64,000 nt of DNA from Ferruginibacter paludis (lineage in GTDB: Bacteria; Bacteroidota; Bacteroidia; Chitinophagales; Chitinophagaceae), in the NCBI RefSeq assembly GCF_030409685.1, contig NZ_JAUFQJ010000004.1, forward strand, positions 186,001 through 250,000. The letters run 5' to 3'. Positions 30,087-39,712 of the stretch are shown here, piece after piece (positions within the stretch are counted from its first letter, which is position 1; each line of letters begins with the position of its first letter). Position numbers and translations under genes: made by a program. The notes under the pieces are model-generated. The model searched no databases. It was not told the DNA's origin and worked only from the letters and a program-made list of their open reading frames with translations.

Positions 30087-31685
30087 TTAAACACTCATCA
30101 CACCGCTGGCTGGCGCCGTTTCGGCATCAAAAACAGCCACCGCTTTGGTGTAATACCCATAAGCTTCTTCGGGCGAAGCACCGATGCAAACAATACCAAT
30201 CTTTCCAAACTGTGATAGTGCCCCGATCATGTGAAACACCACCCCTTTTTGTGAAGTACCGTCAAAATGCAAACCGTGAAACATGGCAATGTCTATCAGG
30301 TCCTTCGGGGTAAGGCCTTTATAACTTTCCTTTTGTAAATTGTCAGATGCAAAATAATACCGGTGCTGTTGATTGGCGGTTTCAAACAAGCCGGTAGTGC
30401 AGTCGTAATGCCCGTTTGTTAAAAATTCCATTATCAAAAAAGGATGGGTAGTGCCACCTTTGCGCAGGTTGATTTCAATGGCATAATTCTTCCATCCTCC
30501 CGGTTCTTTTACCGAGATGAAATCAATACTAAAACGCCCCAGTACACCTTTGTGTTTCAATTCTTCTGCCACCAGTTGTGCGGCTTCACAAATGGCAAGG
30601 CTGTAACTTTTATCTGCCGGGAAATAAGCGCCTATAAATTCCTGGCCGCTATCGCCACCCAGCTCCTGGTTATGGGTAGATATCATCTCCACTTTTCCAA
30701 AAGGATCAATTCTGCATTGAACCGATGGCGAGGCTTTAATATCGCCTTCAATAAATGCTTCCACGATGCCTCCCATCTGGTAAAATTTTTCCAGGAATTT
30801 TTCGACGGAAAGACCCTGTGCCACAGGCTTGATAGCCTGGTAAAGATTATGGTGAATCCAGTTAAACAAGTCTCTTTTATCTGCAATACCAGGGTAAGTA
30901 AGTACGCCATTTCCTTCCCCGGAAAAACCATCGTTTAACTTGATAACCGCTTTTTTGGTTTGCGGGTACATATCCTTTAAGGCAGCTACTGCATGCACAA
31001 TATCTTCATAGCTTTTTAAATTTTCCGCCCCCGGGGGCATTTGGATACCGGCTTTTAAAAATATCCGCCTGCTGCCGCTTTTTGTACCGAGATAACTCAG
31101 CGACGGATCACAGCCAAATAACGGAATACCTATTGCTACCGCCAGTGTTCTTTCAAGCGGTGTGGTATTAAAACACGCAATGTGCGCCACGTCGCCGGCT
31201 GGTATACTTTTTTTTATCCTGGCGATCAGCCTTGGCCGGTCTAAAATTTTTTGGGTAAGTGAAGCGGGCGAGGCATCGTAACAGCTTAAAAGTGTTAAGC
31301 GCTCTTTGGCATGATAACCTGTTATACCAGGCAGCAGGTGCAAATAATAATCAACTATTACCGGGTCAATTGGCATGCTGCTTACAAATGTTACATGTGT
31401 ACAAGGCATGCGCAATAACATCAGCAAACAGAGCAATCTTTCTTCGTAATAAAGCGCTCCCTTAATTTTCGACAGCACTTCCTGGTCAAGCGTAAGGCTG
31501 GGCACCACTACAATGGTTTTGTTGGCAAGATGATCGGGAAAGTGTTGCTTAAACTGGTGGCTAAAATCCTGCTGCAGTTGTTTAAATAACTGTAACTCTT
31601 CTTCGGCACCCGGTACCGGCAGGCTGGCAGGGTTGTACCTGAACAATAATTTTTCCAGGCCTGGTTGCTGTGATGACAGTTCCAT
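30087..31685 (-). CDS. ATP-grasp peptide ligase, PGM1-related
   Basis: A 532-residue cytoplasmic protein without signal peptide. The centre (about 190-420) has ATP-grasp elements: KKAVIKLNDGFSGEGNGVLTY (nucleotide loop), VEAFIEGDIKASPSVQCRI, and FSIDFISVKEPGGWKNYAIEINLRKGGTTHPF (metal-binding Glu/Asn). The C-terminal part (about 460-525: GLTPKDLIDIAMFHGLHFDG...GVVFHMIGALSQFGKIGIVCIG) resembles the PGM1_C domain of pheganomycin-type peptide ligases. I infer ATP-dependent formation of an amide or peptide bond. No peptide precursor or biosynthetic partner is adjacent, so the substrate is open. It converges with the T9SS cargo gene (30 bases apart). Confidence 0.7.
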   Translation of the reverse strand: MELSSQQPGLEKLLFRYNPASLPVPGAEEELQLFKQLQQDFSHQFKQHFPDHLANKTIVVVPSLTLDQEVLSKIKGALYYEERLLCLLMLLRMPCTHVTFVSSMPIDPVIVDYYLHLLPGITGYHAKERLTLLSCYDASPASLTQKILDRPRLIARIKKSIPAGDVAHIACFNTTPLERTLAVAIGIPLFGCDPSLSYLGTKSGSRRIFLKAGIQMPPGAENLKSYEDIVHAVAALKDMYPQTKKAVIKLNDGFSGEGNGVLTYPGIADKRDLFNWIHHNLYQAIKPVAQGLSVEKFLEKFYQMGGIVEAFIEGDIKASPSVQCRIDPFGKVEMISTHNQELGGDSGQEFIGAYFPADKSYSLAICEAAQLVAEELKHKGVLGRFSIDFISVKEPGGWKNYAIEINLRKGGTTHPFLIMEFLTNGHYDCTTGLFETANQQHRYYFASDNLQKESYKGLTPKDLIDIAMFHGLHFDGTSQKGVVFHMIGALSQFGKIGIVCIGASPEEAYGYYTKAVAVFDAETAPASGVMSV

Positions 31686-31897
31686 TAGTTACTGCTTTAA
31701 TTTGTCAAATATGCCGATTATTACACAATTTATGACTGATAGTCGTCATACCAAAGATATAACTCAATCACGTTTTTATTTTGTGTCAGCCGATGCAGCC
31801 TGTTTATTTTATTTGAACACATTTTGCCAATGGCGGCCTTTCTTTTAGCAACAATACTTATCTTGTAGCCCATTTTAAACTCCAAAATCTTGCTGTA

Positions 31898-34072
31898 TTG
31901 AAACAACTATTATTGCTTCCTCTGTGCTTACTAATTACTGTTGCTTTTGGGCAGAAAAAAAACGGATCTTACCAATTACACATTAATAAAACCAGTTTAC
32001 CTGTTACCATAGATGGTGAAATGAATGAGCAAGCCTGGGCGGATGCCCCGGCAGCCGATAATTTTTTTATGGTATTGCCCATGGACACCAGCCACGCCAA
32101 AGTAAAAACCTCTGTACGCATGACGTACGATGCAAAAAATATTTACATTATTGCAGTCTGCTATCTTACTAAACCAGCCCCCTACATGGTTGAATCTTTA
32201 AGAAGGGATTTTAGTTTTGGCAGAAACGATAATTTTATTTTTTTTATGGATCCTTTTGATGACCGCACCAACGGATTTACTTTTGGCGCCAACGCCGCCG
32301 GCGCTCAATGGGACGGTAGTTTATACAGCGGAGGCAGTGCGGATCTTAGCTGGGATAACAAATGGGTATCCGCGGTAAAAAATTATCCCGACAAATGGAT
32401 TTTTGAAGCCGCTATTCCTTTTAAAACCATTCGTTATAAAAAGGGGATCAAACAATGGGGCATCAACTTTAGCAGGCTTGACATTAAAGAAGCCGAAAAA
32501 TCAAGCTGGACGCCGATTCCACGCCAATTCCCTACCGCATCGCTTGCCTATACCGGTACGTTGGTTTGGGATGAAGCGCCACCCGAGGCCGGTGCCAATA
32601 TTTCCGTGATTCCTTATGTGTTGGGGGGTATCAGCAAAGACTACGATCATAAAGCACCCAATGATTACCGCAAGGCGATTGGAGCTGATGCTAAAATTGC
32701 ACTTTCCTCCTCCCTGAATTTAGATCTTACCGTAAACCCGGATTTCAGCCAGGTAGAAGTAGATAAACAGGTAACCAATCTGGACCGGTACGAATTATTT
32801 TTTCCTGAAAAAAGACAATTCTTTTTAGAGAACGCAGACCTTTTTGCCAATTTTGGCTACACCAATATCCGACCGTTTTTTAGCCGCCGCATTGGCCTCG
32901 GCGTGCCTATTAATTACGGTGCAAGGTTAAGTGGCAGCCTTGATAAAAACTGGCGCATTGGTGTGATGGATATGAAAACCAAAAGCCAGGATGAAGTTGG
33001 TTTACCGGCGCAAAATTTCACCGTGTTCGCTTTGCAGCGTAGGCTGTTTGCCCGATCAAACATACGGCTGATGTTTGTAAATAAGCAGTCTGTTAATTAC
33101 CAGCCTGGTAAAGACAGCACCAAGCCGGTGTATTCTTTATACAACCGTAACCTGGGCCTTGAATACAACCTGGCATCTGCCAATAATATGTTTACGGGTA
33201 AAGCCATGGTACTGAAATCTTTTACACCCGGCAAATCAACCGGTGATTTTGTACATGCCGCTAATTTTCAATACACCGATAAAAAATGGTTGCTGCTATG
33301 GCAGCATGAGATCGTTGGAAAAAATTACAACGCTGAAGTGGGGTACGTTCCCCGCAGTGATTACGTCAAATTAAATCCCCAGGTCAGTTACAATTTCTTC
33401 CCTAATAAAAAGGGGAAAATTTTAAGTCATGGACCTTTGCTGAGTTCAACCTATTTCTTTAACAGCAAAATGCATCAAACGGATAACGAAACTTACCTGG
33501 ATTATAAAATAAGCCTGCGCAACCAGGGTGTTTTTGATGCCTGGGTGGCGCACGATTATGTAGAATTATTGAAGCCGTTTGACCCAACCAATTCGGGTAA
33601 AGATTCTTTGCTTACCGGCAGTAAACACAGCTGGGATTCCTGGGGCACTACTTTTACCTCGAAGCCTCAAAGATTGTTTACTTATGGTTTTACCACCCGG
33701 TACGGCGGTTATTATGCCAACGGCACCAGGCTGGCGCTTACTACCGATTTAGGATACCGCTTTCAGCCTTTTGTAAATATTACTTTGAGTACCAGCTTCA
33801 ACCACATTGACCTGGCGAAACCCTGGGGCGTTACCAACTTTTGGCTGATAGGCCCCCGCATAGACCTTACCTTAACCAATACTTTTTTCTTCACGGCTTT
33901 TTTGCAATACAACAACCAGCAAAAAAATGTAAATGTCAATACAAGGTTGCAGTGGCGGTATAAACCTGCCAGTGATTTTTACATTGTGTATACGGATAAT
34001 TACTACACAGCCCCGTTCTTTATCCGCAACAGGGCACTGGCGCTGAAGTTTACTTATTGGTGGAGTATGTGA
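31898..34072 (+). CDS. DUF5916 family outer-membrane protein with CBM9-like N-terminal domain
   Basis: A 724-residue protein with signal peptide KQLLLLPLCLLITVAFGQ. The start is a TTG at 31898; the next ATG would lose the signal peptide. The N-terminal domain (about 25-215) resembles the DOMON/CBM9-like fold (TIDGEMNEQAWADAP, VRMTYDAKNIYIIAVCY, FIFFMDPFDDRTNGFTFGANAAGAQWD). The C-terminal 500 residues are beta-rich with alternating aromatic strands and end in LKFTYWWSM, consistent with a DUF5916 outer-membrane beta barrel. The role is unknown; a carbohydrate or haem ligand for the N-terminal domain is possible. Transcribed alone. Confidence 0.85.
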   Translation: MKQLLLLPLCLLITVAFGQKKNGSYQLHINKTSLPVTIDGEMNEQAWADAPAADNFFMVLPMDTSHAKVKTSVRMTYDAKNIYIIAVCYLTKPAPYMVESLRRDFSFGRNDNFIFFMDPFDDRTNGFTFGANAAGAQWDGSLYSGGSADLSWDNKWVSAVKNYPDKWIFEAAIPFKTIRYKKGIKQWGINFSRLDIKEAEKSSWTPIPRQFPTASLAYTGTLVWDEAPPEAGANISVIPYVLGGISKDYDHKAPNDYRKAIGADAKIALSSSLNLDLTVNPDFSQVEVDKQVTNLDRYELFFPEKRQFFLENADLFANFGYTNIRPFFSRRIGLGVPINYGARLSGSLDKNWRIGVMDMKTKSQDEVGLPAQNFTVFALQRRLFARSNIRLMFVNKQSVNYQPGKDSTKPVYSLYNRNLGLEYNLASANNMFTGKAMVLKSFTPGKSTGDFVHAANFQYTDKKWLLLWQHEIVGKNYNAEVGYVPRSDYVKLNPQVSYNFFPNKKGKILSHGPLLSSTYFFNSKMHQTDNETYLDYKISLRNQGVFDAWVAHDYVELLKPFDPTNSGKDSLLTGSKHSWDSWGTTFTSKPQRLFTYGFTTRYGGYYANGTRLALTTDLGYRFQPFVNITLSTSFNHIDLAKPWGVTNFWLIGPRIDLTLTNTFFFTAFLQYNNQQKNVNVNTRLQWRYKPASDFYIVYTDNYYTAPFFIRNRALALKFTYWWSM

Positions 34073-34119
34073 GTGGTGAGTTGTGAATTGTGAGTTGTCA
34101 ATGGTCAATGGTCAATGGT
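34069..34119. repeat. Short tandem repeats GTGAGTTG / TCAATGG
   Basis: Directly at the stop codon of the DUF5916 gene begins a run of GTGAGT(G/T)GTGAGTTGTGAATTG-like units (34069-34097) followed by three TCAATGG units (34098-34118). It is a low-complexity microsatellite in the spacer before the amidohydrolase gene and may vary in length between strains. Confidence 0.7.
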
Positions 34120-34234
34120 TTGGAAGTGAATGGTTAGTCCAAATCAGGTGTTTCAGCTATATATGCAGTCTATGCATTTGCAATTATTAATTTTTAATCA
34201 GCAATTTTTATTCATTCCTCCTTAGATTTATTCT

Positions 34235-35878
34235 ATGAAAAAAATCGTTTGCTTATTCACTGGTATTCTTATTGCCTGGTCTTCCTTCGCCGCTAAAAAA
34301 GAAGCAGACCTGCTGGTATATCACTGCACCATTTATACTGTTGATGCTGCATTTTCGGTTGCTGAAGCCATGGTGATCAGCGATGGCAAAATCGTAGCTA
34401 CCGGTACCAAAGTCAACCTGGAAAAACAATATGCCTGCAAACAAAAATTAGATGCGGGTGGTAAATTTATCTATCCTGGTTTTATAGATGCGCACGCACA
34501 TTTTGTTGGGTATGGTATGAGCCTGCAACAGGTTGACCTTACAGGCACTACCAGCTGGCAGGACGTATTAAAAAGAGTAAAGGCTTTTGCCATGGTGAAT
34601 AAAGAAGGCTGGTTAACCGGCCGTGGATGGGACCAGAACGACTGGGTGGTAAAAGAATTTCCCTCCAATGAACAATTGAATGCGTTGTTTCCCGACAGGC
34701 CGGTGTTGCTGGAAAGAGTAGACGGTCATGCTTCTATCGCCAACAAAAAGGCGTTGGAAATGGCGGGTGTAAAAGCAGGTGATACAATAAACGGCGGAGA
34801 AATAGAAGTCAACAAATCCGGTTCGGAATTGACCGGCATGTTGGTTGACAACGCAGTTGAACTGGTAGCATCCAAAATACCTTCAGCCACCGCCAGTCAA
34901 TTTACAAAAGCATTACAGGCGGCGCAAAAAAATTGCTTTGCAGTCGGTTTAACCACCATCGATGATTGCGGACTTGATTTTGAGGTTGCACAGCAAATAA
35001 AAAAATTGCAGGAAAACGGTTTGCTGAAAATGCGGCTGTATGTTATGCTGAGTGATGCAAAAAAGAACTTTGACTGGCTTGAAAAAACCGGCATTGTCAA
35101 AACCGACCGGCTGAATATCAGGAGTATCAAAATGTACGGCGATGGAGCGCTCGGCTCAAGAGGCGCTTGTCTGCTGCAACCTTATAGCGACAAGCCAGGT
35201 CACTACGGTTTTTTATTAAGCACGCCTGCCCATTTTGATTCAGTTGCCAGCTGGGTTGCAAAAAACAAGTTTCAATTATGCACGCATGCCATAGGCGACA
35301 GTGGCAACCGGATTATACTGAACACTTATGCCAGGTACCTGAAAGGCAACAACGATTTAAGATGGCGCATCGAACATGCACAGGTAATCAATCAAAATGA
35401 TTTTAATTTATTCGGCAGCAATTCCATCATCCCCTCTGTACAACCAACGCACGCTACCAGCGACATGTACTGGGCCGATAAACGGTTGGGTAAAGAAAGG
35501 GAAAAGGGCGCCTACGCCTACAAACAGTTACTGCAACAAAACGGCTGGATTCCTTTAGGCACCGACTTTCCCGTGGAAGACATTTCGACCTTTAAAACTT
35601 TTTATGCCGCCGTTGTAAGAAAAGATGCCAAAGGCTATCCTGCCGCCGGCTTTCAAACGGAGAATGCTTTATCAAGGGAAGAAACCCTGCGGGGTATGAC
35701 TATCTGGGCAGCCAAATCCAATTTTGAAGAAAATGAAAAAGGAAGTTTGGAGGCAGGCAAGATGGCGGATTTTGTTATACTGGATGCAGATATTATTAAG
35801 GTTGCGCCGCAGAAAATATTGGGAGTAAAAGTACTGGCTACTTTTTTGGGTGGGGAGAAGGTGTACGGCAAGCCCTGA
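34235..35878 (+). CDS. Exported amidohydrolase family protein (YtcJ-like)
   Basis: A 547-residue metal-dependent hydrolase with a signal peptide (MKKIVCLFTGILIAWSSFA). Early, YPGFIDAHAHFVGYG gives the first HxH metal site. TTIDDCGLDFEVA, KMYGDGALGSRGA, LCTHAIGDSGNR and RIEHAQVI follow in the order of the YtcJ/amidohydrolase_3 group, and GTDFPVE carries the metal-binding Asp. The end LEAGKMADFVILDADI is the usual composite beta-sandwich. It probably cleaves an amide, carbamate or N-acyl bond; the substrate is unknown. Export of this group is typical in Bacteroidota. Confidence 0.9.
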   Translation: MKKIVCLFTGILIAWSSFAAKKEADLLVYHCTIYTVDAAFSVAEAMVISDGKIVATGTKVNLEKQYACKQKLDAGGKFIYPGFIDAHAHFVGYGMSLQQVDLTGTTSWQDVLKRVKAFAMVNKEGWLTGRGWDQNDWVVKEFPSNEQLNALFPDRPVLLERVDGHASIANKKALEMAGVKAGDTINGGEIEVNKSGSELTGMLVDNAVELVASKIPSATASQFTKALQAAQKNCFAVGLTTIDDCGLDFEVAQQIKKLQENGLLKMRLYVMLSDAKKNFDWLEKTGIVKTDRLNIRSIKMYGDGALGSRGACLLQPYSDKPGHYGFLLSTPAHFDSVASWVAKNKFQLCTHAIGDSGNRIILNTYARYLKGNNDLRWRIEHAQVINQNDFNLFGSNSIIPSVQPTHATSDMYWADKRLGKEREKGAYAYKQLLQQNGWIPLGTDFPVEDISTFKTFYAAVVRKDAKGYPAAGFQTENALSREETLRGMTIWAAKSNFEENEKGSLEAGKMADFVILDADIIKVAPQKILGVKVLATFLGGEKVYGKP

Positions 35879-36068
35879 GGTTACCTAATTCTCCCGGCTT
35901 TTGCAGATACATTTGTTAGCTGTTCGTGATTCATTGCGGAACAGCAGGCCACTTTTTTATATAGAGTTTGTTAGCCACACAATGGTAATCGCTTATTGAA
36001 AAAAAGTCCTGCGGGTCAATTGCTGTGCAAACAAAAAATGCTGTACATTCCATTATAATTTGCCATAC

Positions 36069-37394
36069 ATGAAAAAAGATCAAAACGCTAACTACAACCG
36101 CAGGAAATTTATAACCACTTCTGCAAAAGCCTTCGCTGCCTTTACCATTGTACCCCGCTTTGTGCTGGGCGGAAAAATGCCGGATGGTACCTTATATACC
36201 GCTCCCAGCGATATGATTAACCTGGGCTTTATCGGTACCGGTAAACAAGGCCGTGGCTTAACCGAGTCCTTCCTTAAAACCGGGCAAATCCGCATAGCCG
36301 CCATCAGCGAAGTGTATAAAGACAAAGCCGACCTCACCATCGACAAGATTAAAAATTTCTATGCTGCCAATGCAGCCATTGGCAGCTATGCTGATATACC
36401 GGTTTACAACGACATGCGGGAGTTGCTGTCCCTTAAAAATGTGGATGCAGTTGTAATTGCCACGCCCGATCACTGGCATGCTGCCGCTGCGGTAAGAGCC
36501 GCAGAAGCAGGCAAAGATATCTATTGTGAAAAGCCGTTGGCGCTTACCATCAAAGAGGGCCGGGCAATGGTAAATGCTACCCGCAAATACAACAGGGTGT
36601 TTCAAACCGGTAGTATGCAGCGATCCTGGCCCGAGTTCAGGCAAGCCGTTGAGTTGGTACGCAACGGTTATATTGGTGAAGTAAAATCAGTGAAAGTAAA
36701 TGTGGGACCACCACCTCAACAATACAACCTGTCTGCGGAGCCAATACCTGCCGGACTGGATTGGACAACATGGCTTGGCCCCAATGAACCCGCCGCATTT
36801 AATACAGAACTGGCGCCACCGGTTTCAAAAGATGTGTTTCCCAACTGGCGCAACTACAGGGAGTTTGGCGGCGGCATGGTGACAGACTGGGGCGCACACA
36901 TGTTTGACATAGCTCAATGGGCACTTGATATGGACAACAGCGGACCGGTAGAAATTATTGCACCGGATGGCGGTGAGCATCCAAACCTTACCTTCCGCTA
37001 CAAAAATGGCGTAATCATGACGCATGAAAAATGGGAATGGGATGGCGCTGTGCTCTTTACCGGTACAGAAGGTGAGTTAAGAATTAAACGTGGTCAAATT
37101 GAGACAACACCCGCTCCGCTGGCAACCAGGATTATTGGAGAAAATGAAAAGCATGTGTACAAAAGCGAGAATCATTACAAAGACTTTTTAAACGCCATAC
37201 GCACACGCACAAAGCCCATCTGCGACGTGGAAACAGGTCACCGTACCGCCTCCGTATGTAACCTGGCCAATATGGCTTACCGGCTAAACCGCCGCCTGCA
37301 ATGGAACCCGAAAAAAGAAACATTTAAAAATGATGCAGAAGCAACTGCTTTGCTTGGCAGGCCTATGCTGAATGAGTGGGGGATAAAATTGTAA
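36069..37394 (+). CDS. Gfo/Idh/MocA family oxidoreductase, Tat-exported
   Basis: I use the ATG at 36069 (441 residues) instead of the TTG at 36060. The N-terminus has a twin-arginine signal (YNRRKFITTSAKAFAAFTIVP), so the protein is likely periplasmic. The Rossmann domain follows with NLGFIGTGKQGRGL, VVIATPDHWHAAAAVRAAEAGKDIYCEKPLAL (EKP motif), then the substrate domain with GGGMVTDWGAHMFDIAQWALDMD. Related Tat-dependent members act on sugars with tightly bound NAD(P), for example in glycan deacetylation or glycosidase-like chemistry; the reaction here is not readable. It stands alone. Confidence 0.88.
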   Translation: MKKDQNANYNRRKFITTSAKAFAAFTIVPRFVLGGKMPDGTLYTAPSDMINLGFIGTGKQGRGLTESFLKTGQIRIAAISEVYKDKADLTIDKIKNFYAANAAIGSYADIPVYNDMRELLSLKNVDAVVIATPDHWHAAAAVRAAEAGKDIYCEKPLALTIKEGRAMVNATRKYNRVFQTGSMQRSWPEFRQAVELVRNGYIGEVKSVKVNVGPPPQQYNLSAEPIPAGLDWTTWLGPNEPAAFNTELAPPVSKDVFPNWRNYREFGGGMVTDWGAHMFDIAQWALDMDNSGPVEIIAPDGGEHPNLTFRYKNGVIMTHEKWEWDGAVLFTGTEGELRIKRGQIETTPAPLATRIIGENEKHVYKSENHYKDFLNAIRTRTKPICDVETGHRTASVCNLANMAYRLNRRLQWNPKKETFKNDAEATALLGRPMLNEWGIKL

Positions 37395-37755
37395 TTGCTA
37401 TTGTTGGGTAGTGTTTAAAATCATTGGAACTTTAAAATTGCTTCAGTCCCCGAAAGGCTTGGGTTCTGTACCAGCGGGCTTCACGGAGAGCCCCTGCAAT
37501 AACAATGCGTCATCCGCGAAGCCCCAACCCAGCATACATCACAAATGCAAAATAACTAGTCTTACACCGGTAGTGATTTGTAAATTTTATTGCATTGGGT
37601 AAGCAACAAAAACACGAAGCAGTTTTATGTTAAAGTATAGCAAAGAAAAAATTCAATAACCGTGTCTTTGCAGAATCATTGGCAGCACCATGCTTTGCGG
37701 CAATACTACAAGTTCCTGCTTTTAAGTAACTTGTTGCTGATAAAATTGCAATTGT
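37395..37755. other. Intergenic region with a nested inverted repeat
   Basis: There is no gene. Its centre holds GGGCTTCACGGA (37476-37487) facing TCCGCGAAGCCC (37513-37524), flanked by a second pair GCTTGGGTT (37457-37465) and AACCCAGC (37526-37533). The inner stem has one A-C mismatch on the plus strand, which becomes a G-U pair in a minus-strand RNA. It could be a minus-strand structured RNA or a dispersed palindromic element. No similar copy was noticed in this window. Confidence 0.45.
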
Positions 37756-38619
37756 ATGTTTCGACTTATTTGTTTGTTGATTTCCCTTTTAGTGCTTCAT
37801 CATTCACCAGAAGCTAAAACCTGTACCGTAAAAAGCAAGAAACACGCTATGCCTGTAATAACGCAACCGCTGCCAGCAACAGACTCCTTTACATATTCTA
37901 CCTGGATGGGTTTTAAAAAAACAGACTTTATATTGAATGGAAGAAACTGCCTGGTAGTGGAACCGCTACAAAAAAGGCAGGGCAATCCATGGATCTGGCG
38001 TACGGAGTTTTTTGGTCATGAACCGCAGGCTGACAGCACCTTACTGGCCAAAGGATTTTTTGTGGTGTACATGGATTTGCAGGACATGTATGGTGCGCCG
38101 GTAGCACTCGACCTGATGGATGCCTTTTATGCCTACCTCATTAACAATAAAAAACTGCATCCCAAAACAGTTTTAGAAGGATTTAGCAGAGGAGGATTGT
38201 TTGCATTTAACTGGGCTGCAAGAAACCCGGAAAAAGTAAGTTGTATATATGTGGATGCGCCGGTATGCGATTTTAAAAGCTGGCCAGGCGGCAAAGGAAA
38301 GGGAGAAGGTTCAGCGGGTGACTGGGAAAAATTAAAAAAAGTATATGGCTTTGCAGATGATGCTGCAGCGATGGCTTATCAATTTAATCCGGTAGATAAT
38401 CTAAAGCCATTAGCCGATGCGCATATCCCTGTTTTATGTGTTTGCGGAGATGCAGATACCGTGGTGCCGATAGCAGAAAATATACAATTAGTTGAGCAGC
38501 GTTATAAAGAGATGAAGGCGCCGATACAAATCATACTGAAACCAGGTGTGGGTCATCATCCACACAGTCTTATAAATCCAACGCCAATTGTTGATTTTAT
38601 ATTGAAGCATGCTACATGA
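37756..38619 (+). CDS. Secreted alpha/beta hydrolase
   Basis: A 287-residue protein with signal peptide MFRLICLLISLLVLHHSPEA. The nucleophile elbow is GFSRGGLFAFNWA, the acid is probably the Asp in CGDADTVVP, and the base His is in GVGHHPHSL. NCLVVEP and NPWIWRTEFFGHEPQAD resemble prolyl-oligopeptidase/acetyl-esterase-like proteins linked to sugar-ester metabolism. The exact substrate is unknown. The gene converges with the DUF1349 gene; no hairpin terminator was recognised in the 147 bases between them. Confidence 0.82.
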   Translation: MFRLICLLISLLVLHHSPEAKTCTVKSKKHAMPVITQPLPATDSFTYSTWMGFKKTDFILNGRNCLVVEPLQKRQGNPWIWRTEFFGHEPQADSTLLAKGFFVVYMDLQDMYGAPVALDLMDAFYAYLINNKKLHPKTVLEGFSRGGLFAFNWAARNPEKVSCIYVDAPVCDFKSWPGGKGKGEGSAGDWEKLKKVYGFADDAAAMAYQFNPVDNLKPLADAHIPVLCVCGDADTVVPIAENIQLVEQRYKEMKAPIQIILKPGVGHHPHSLINPTPIVDFILKHAT

Positions 38620-38766
38620 TTTTGTAGTAATGCGAATATCATTCAGCGTCGGGATTTCACGGTAAGATTTTAATAATTGTTGCTGATTGCGGTGAAAACG
38701 CAGACGGGACTAAAGCTTTTACAAATACTTTTGTTGATGGCATGCGCTTTTGAAAGCCTTATTTTA

Positions 38767-39444
38767 TTACTCGCCGAGATAAGGATCTTTTATCTTTTTT
38801 ATCGTATAGGTAATGTTTTGGAATTTCACTTTACAATTTTTCCCTACAGGCGATTGCGCCAAGAACCCCACCTGCAAAGGTTTGGTTGTGTCAAATTGAA
38901 AGTGCCTTACCAGGAACCATTTTGTGCCGCTTATTGAATAGTACAGGGTTATAACATTGCCCGCTTTGGCAACTTTGTAAAAAACCTTGTTACCGTTTAT
39001 CTCAACCGAATTGCAGTCGTCGGAAATGCTTTTAGTTACCACACTAACCACCCTTCTTGCCCCGGTATAGTCCCGTTCAAAACAAAATTTTACCCAATTA
39101 AGACTGTCTTGTTTGAGAACGATTGCACCGCCATCCCATTTATTGGAGAAATTGTGTTCAATTGATGCAGTAATTACAAAATTACTGTCAGCAGTGAAAA
39201 GTAGCTTAGGAGCATTGTCTGTATTGTAGGCGACGTTAGGGTCTCTGAACATGTCAGTTTTTTCGCTGGCAGTAATGATTATCCCATTTTTGTCTGTTGA
39301 GTATTTCTTTGGTTCATTCTCCCATTTTAAAGGATAGGGAATACTTTTAATTCTTATGCTGTCATTTTTTTGTGCTATACTATGTTGTACAACAACCAAT
39401 AATAAGCTAAGCAGTAATGTATTTAAATGTATTCTGTAAAACAT
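38767..39444 (-). CDS. DUF1349 domain-containing secreted protein
   Basis: A 225-residue protein with signal peptide (LLLSLLLVVVQHSIAQ). The rest is one concanavalin-like beta-sandwich of the DUF1349 type: IKSIPYPLKWENEP, DSNFVITASIEHNFSNKWDGGAIVLKQDSLNWVKFCFERD, then FYKVAKAGNVITLYYSISGTKWFLVRHF and VGFLAQSPVGKNCKVKFQNI. This family binds carbohydrate or has no known activity; no catalytic residues can be assigned. It is monocistronic. Confidence 0.8.
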   Translation of the reverse strand: MFYRIHLNTLLLSLLLVVVQHSIAQKNDSIRIKSIPYPLKWENEPKKYSTDKNGIIITASEKTDMFRDPNVAYNTDNAPKLLFTADSNFVITASIEHNFSNKWDGGAIVLKQDSLNWVKFCFERDYTGARRVVSVVTKSISDDCNSVEINGNKVFYKVAKAGNVITLYYSISGTKWFLVRHFQFDTTKPLQVGFLAQSPVGKNCKVKFQNITYTIKKIKDPYLGE

Positions 39445-39712
39445 TTGGAGTGTTTTTTAAATGTTCAAGCAGCATTGCCGCTAACTGGTGTATTGCTACC
39501 ACAAGCATGCATACAAAGATGTGTAATATTTATAAATGAATGTAAACAATTATCATATGAAAGCTATCATTGTTTTTTGCAACGTCTGCACTTTGCTGAT
39601 ACATAGCATTGTAGTAAATGTGAAATCACATAGGTGGTCAAACCATCGCATTATTGAAACACGCTTCAAAAAAGGCGGACTGAAAATTGTGAACCTGTTT
39701 TGCATACAATAA

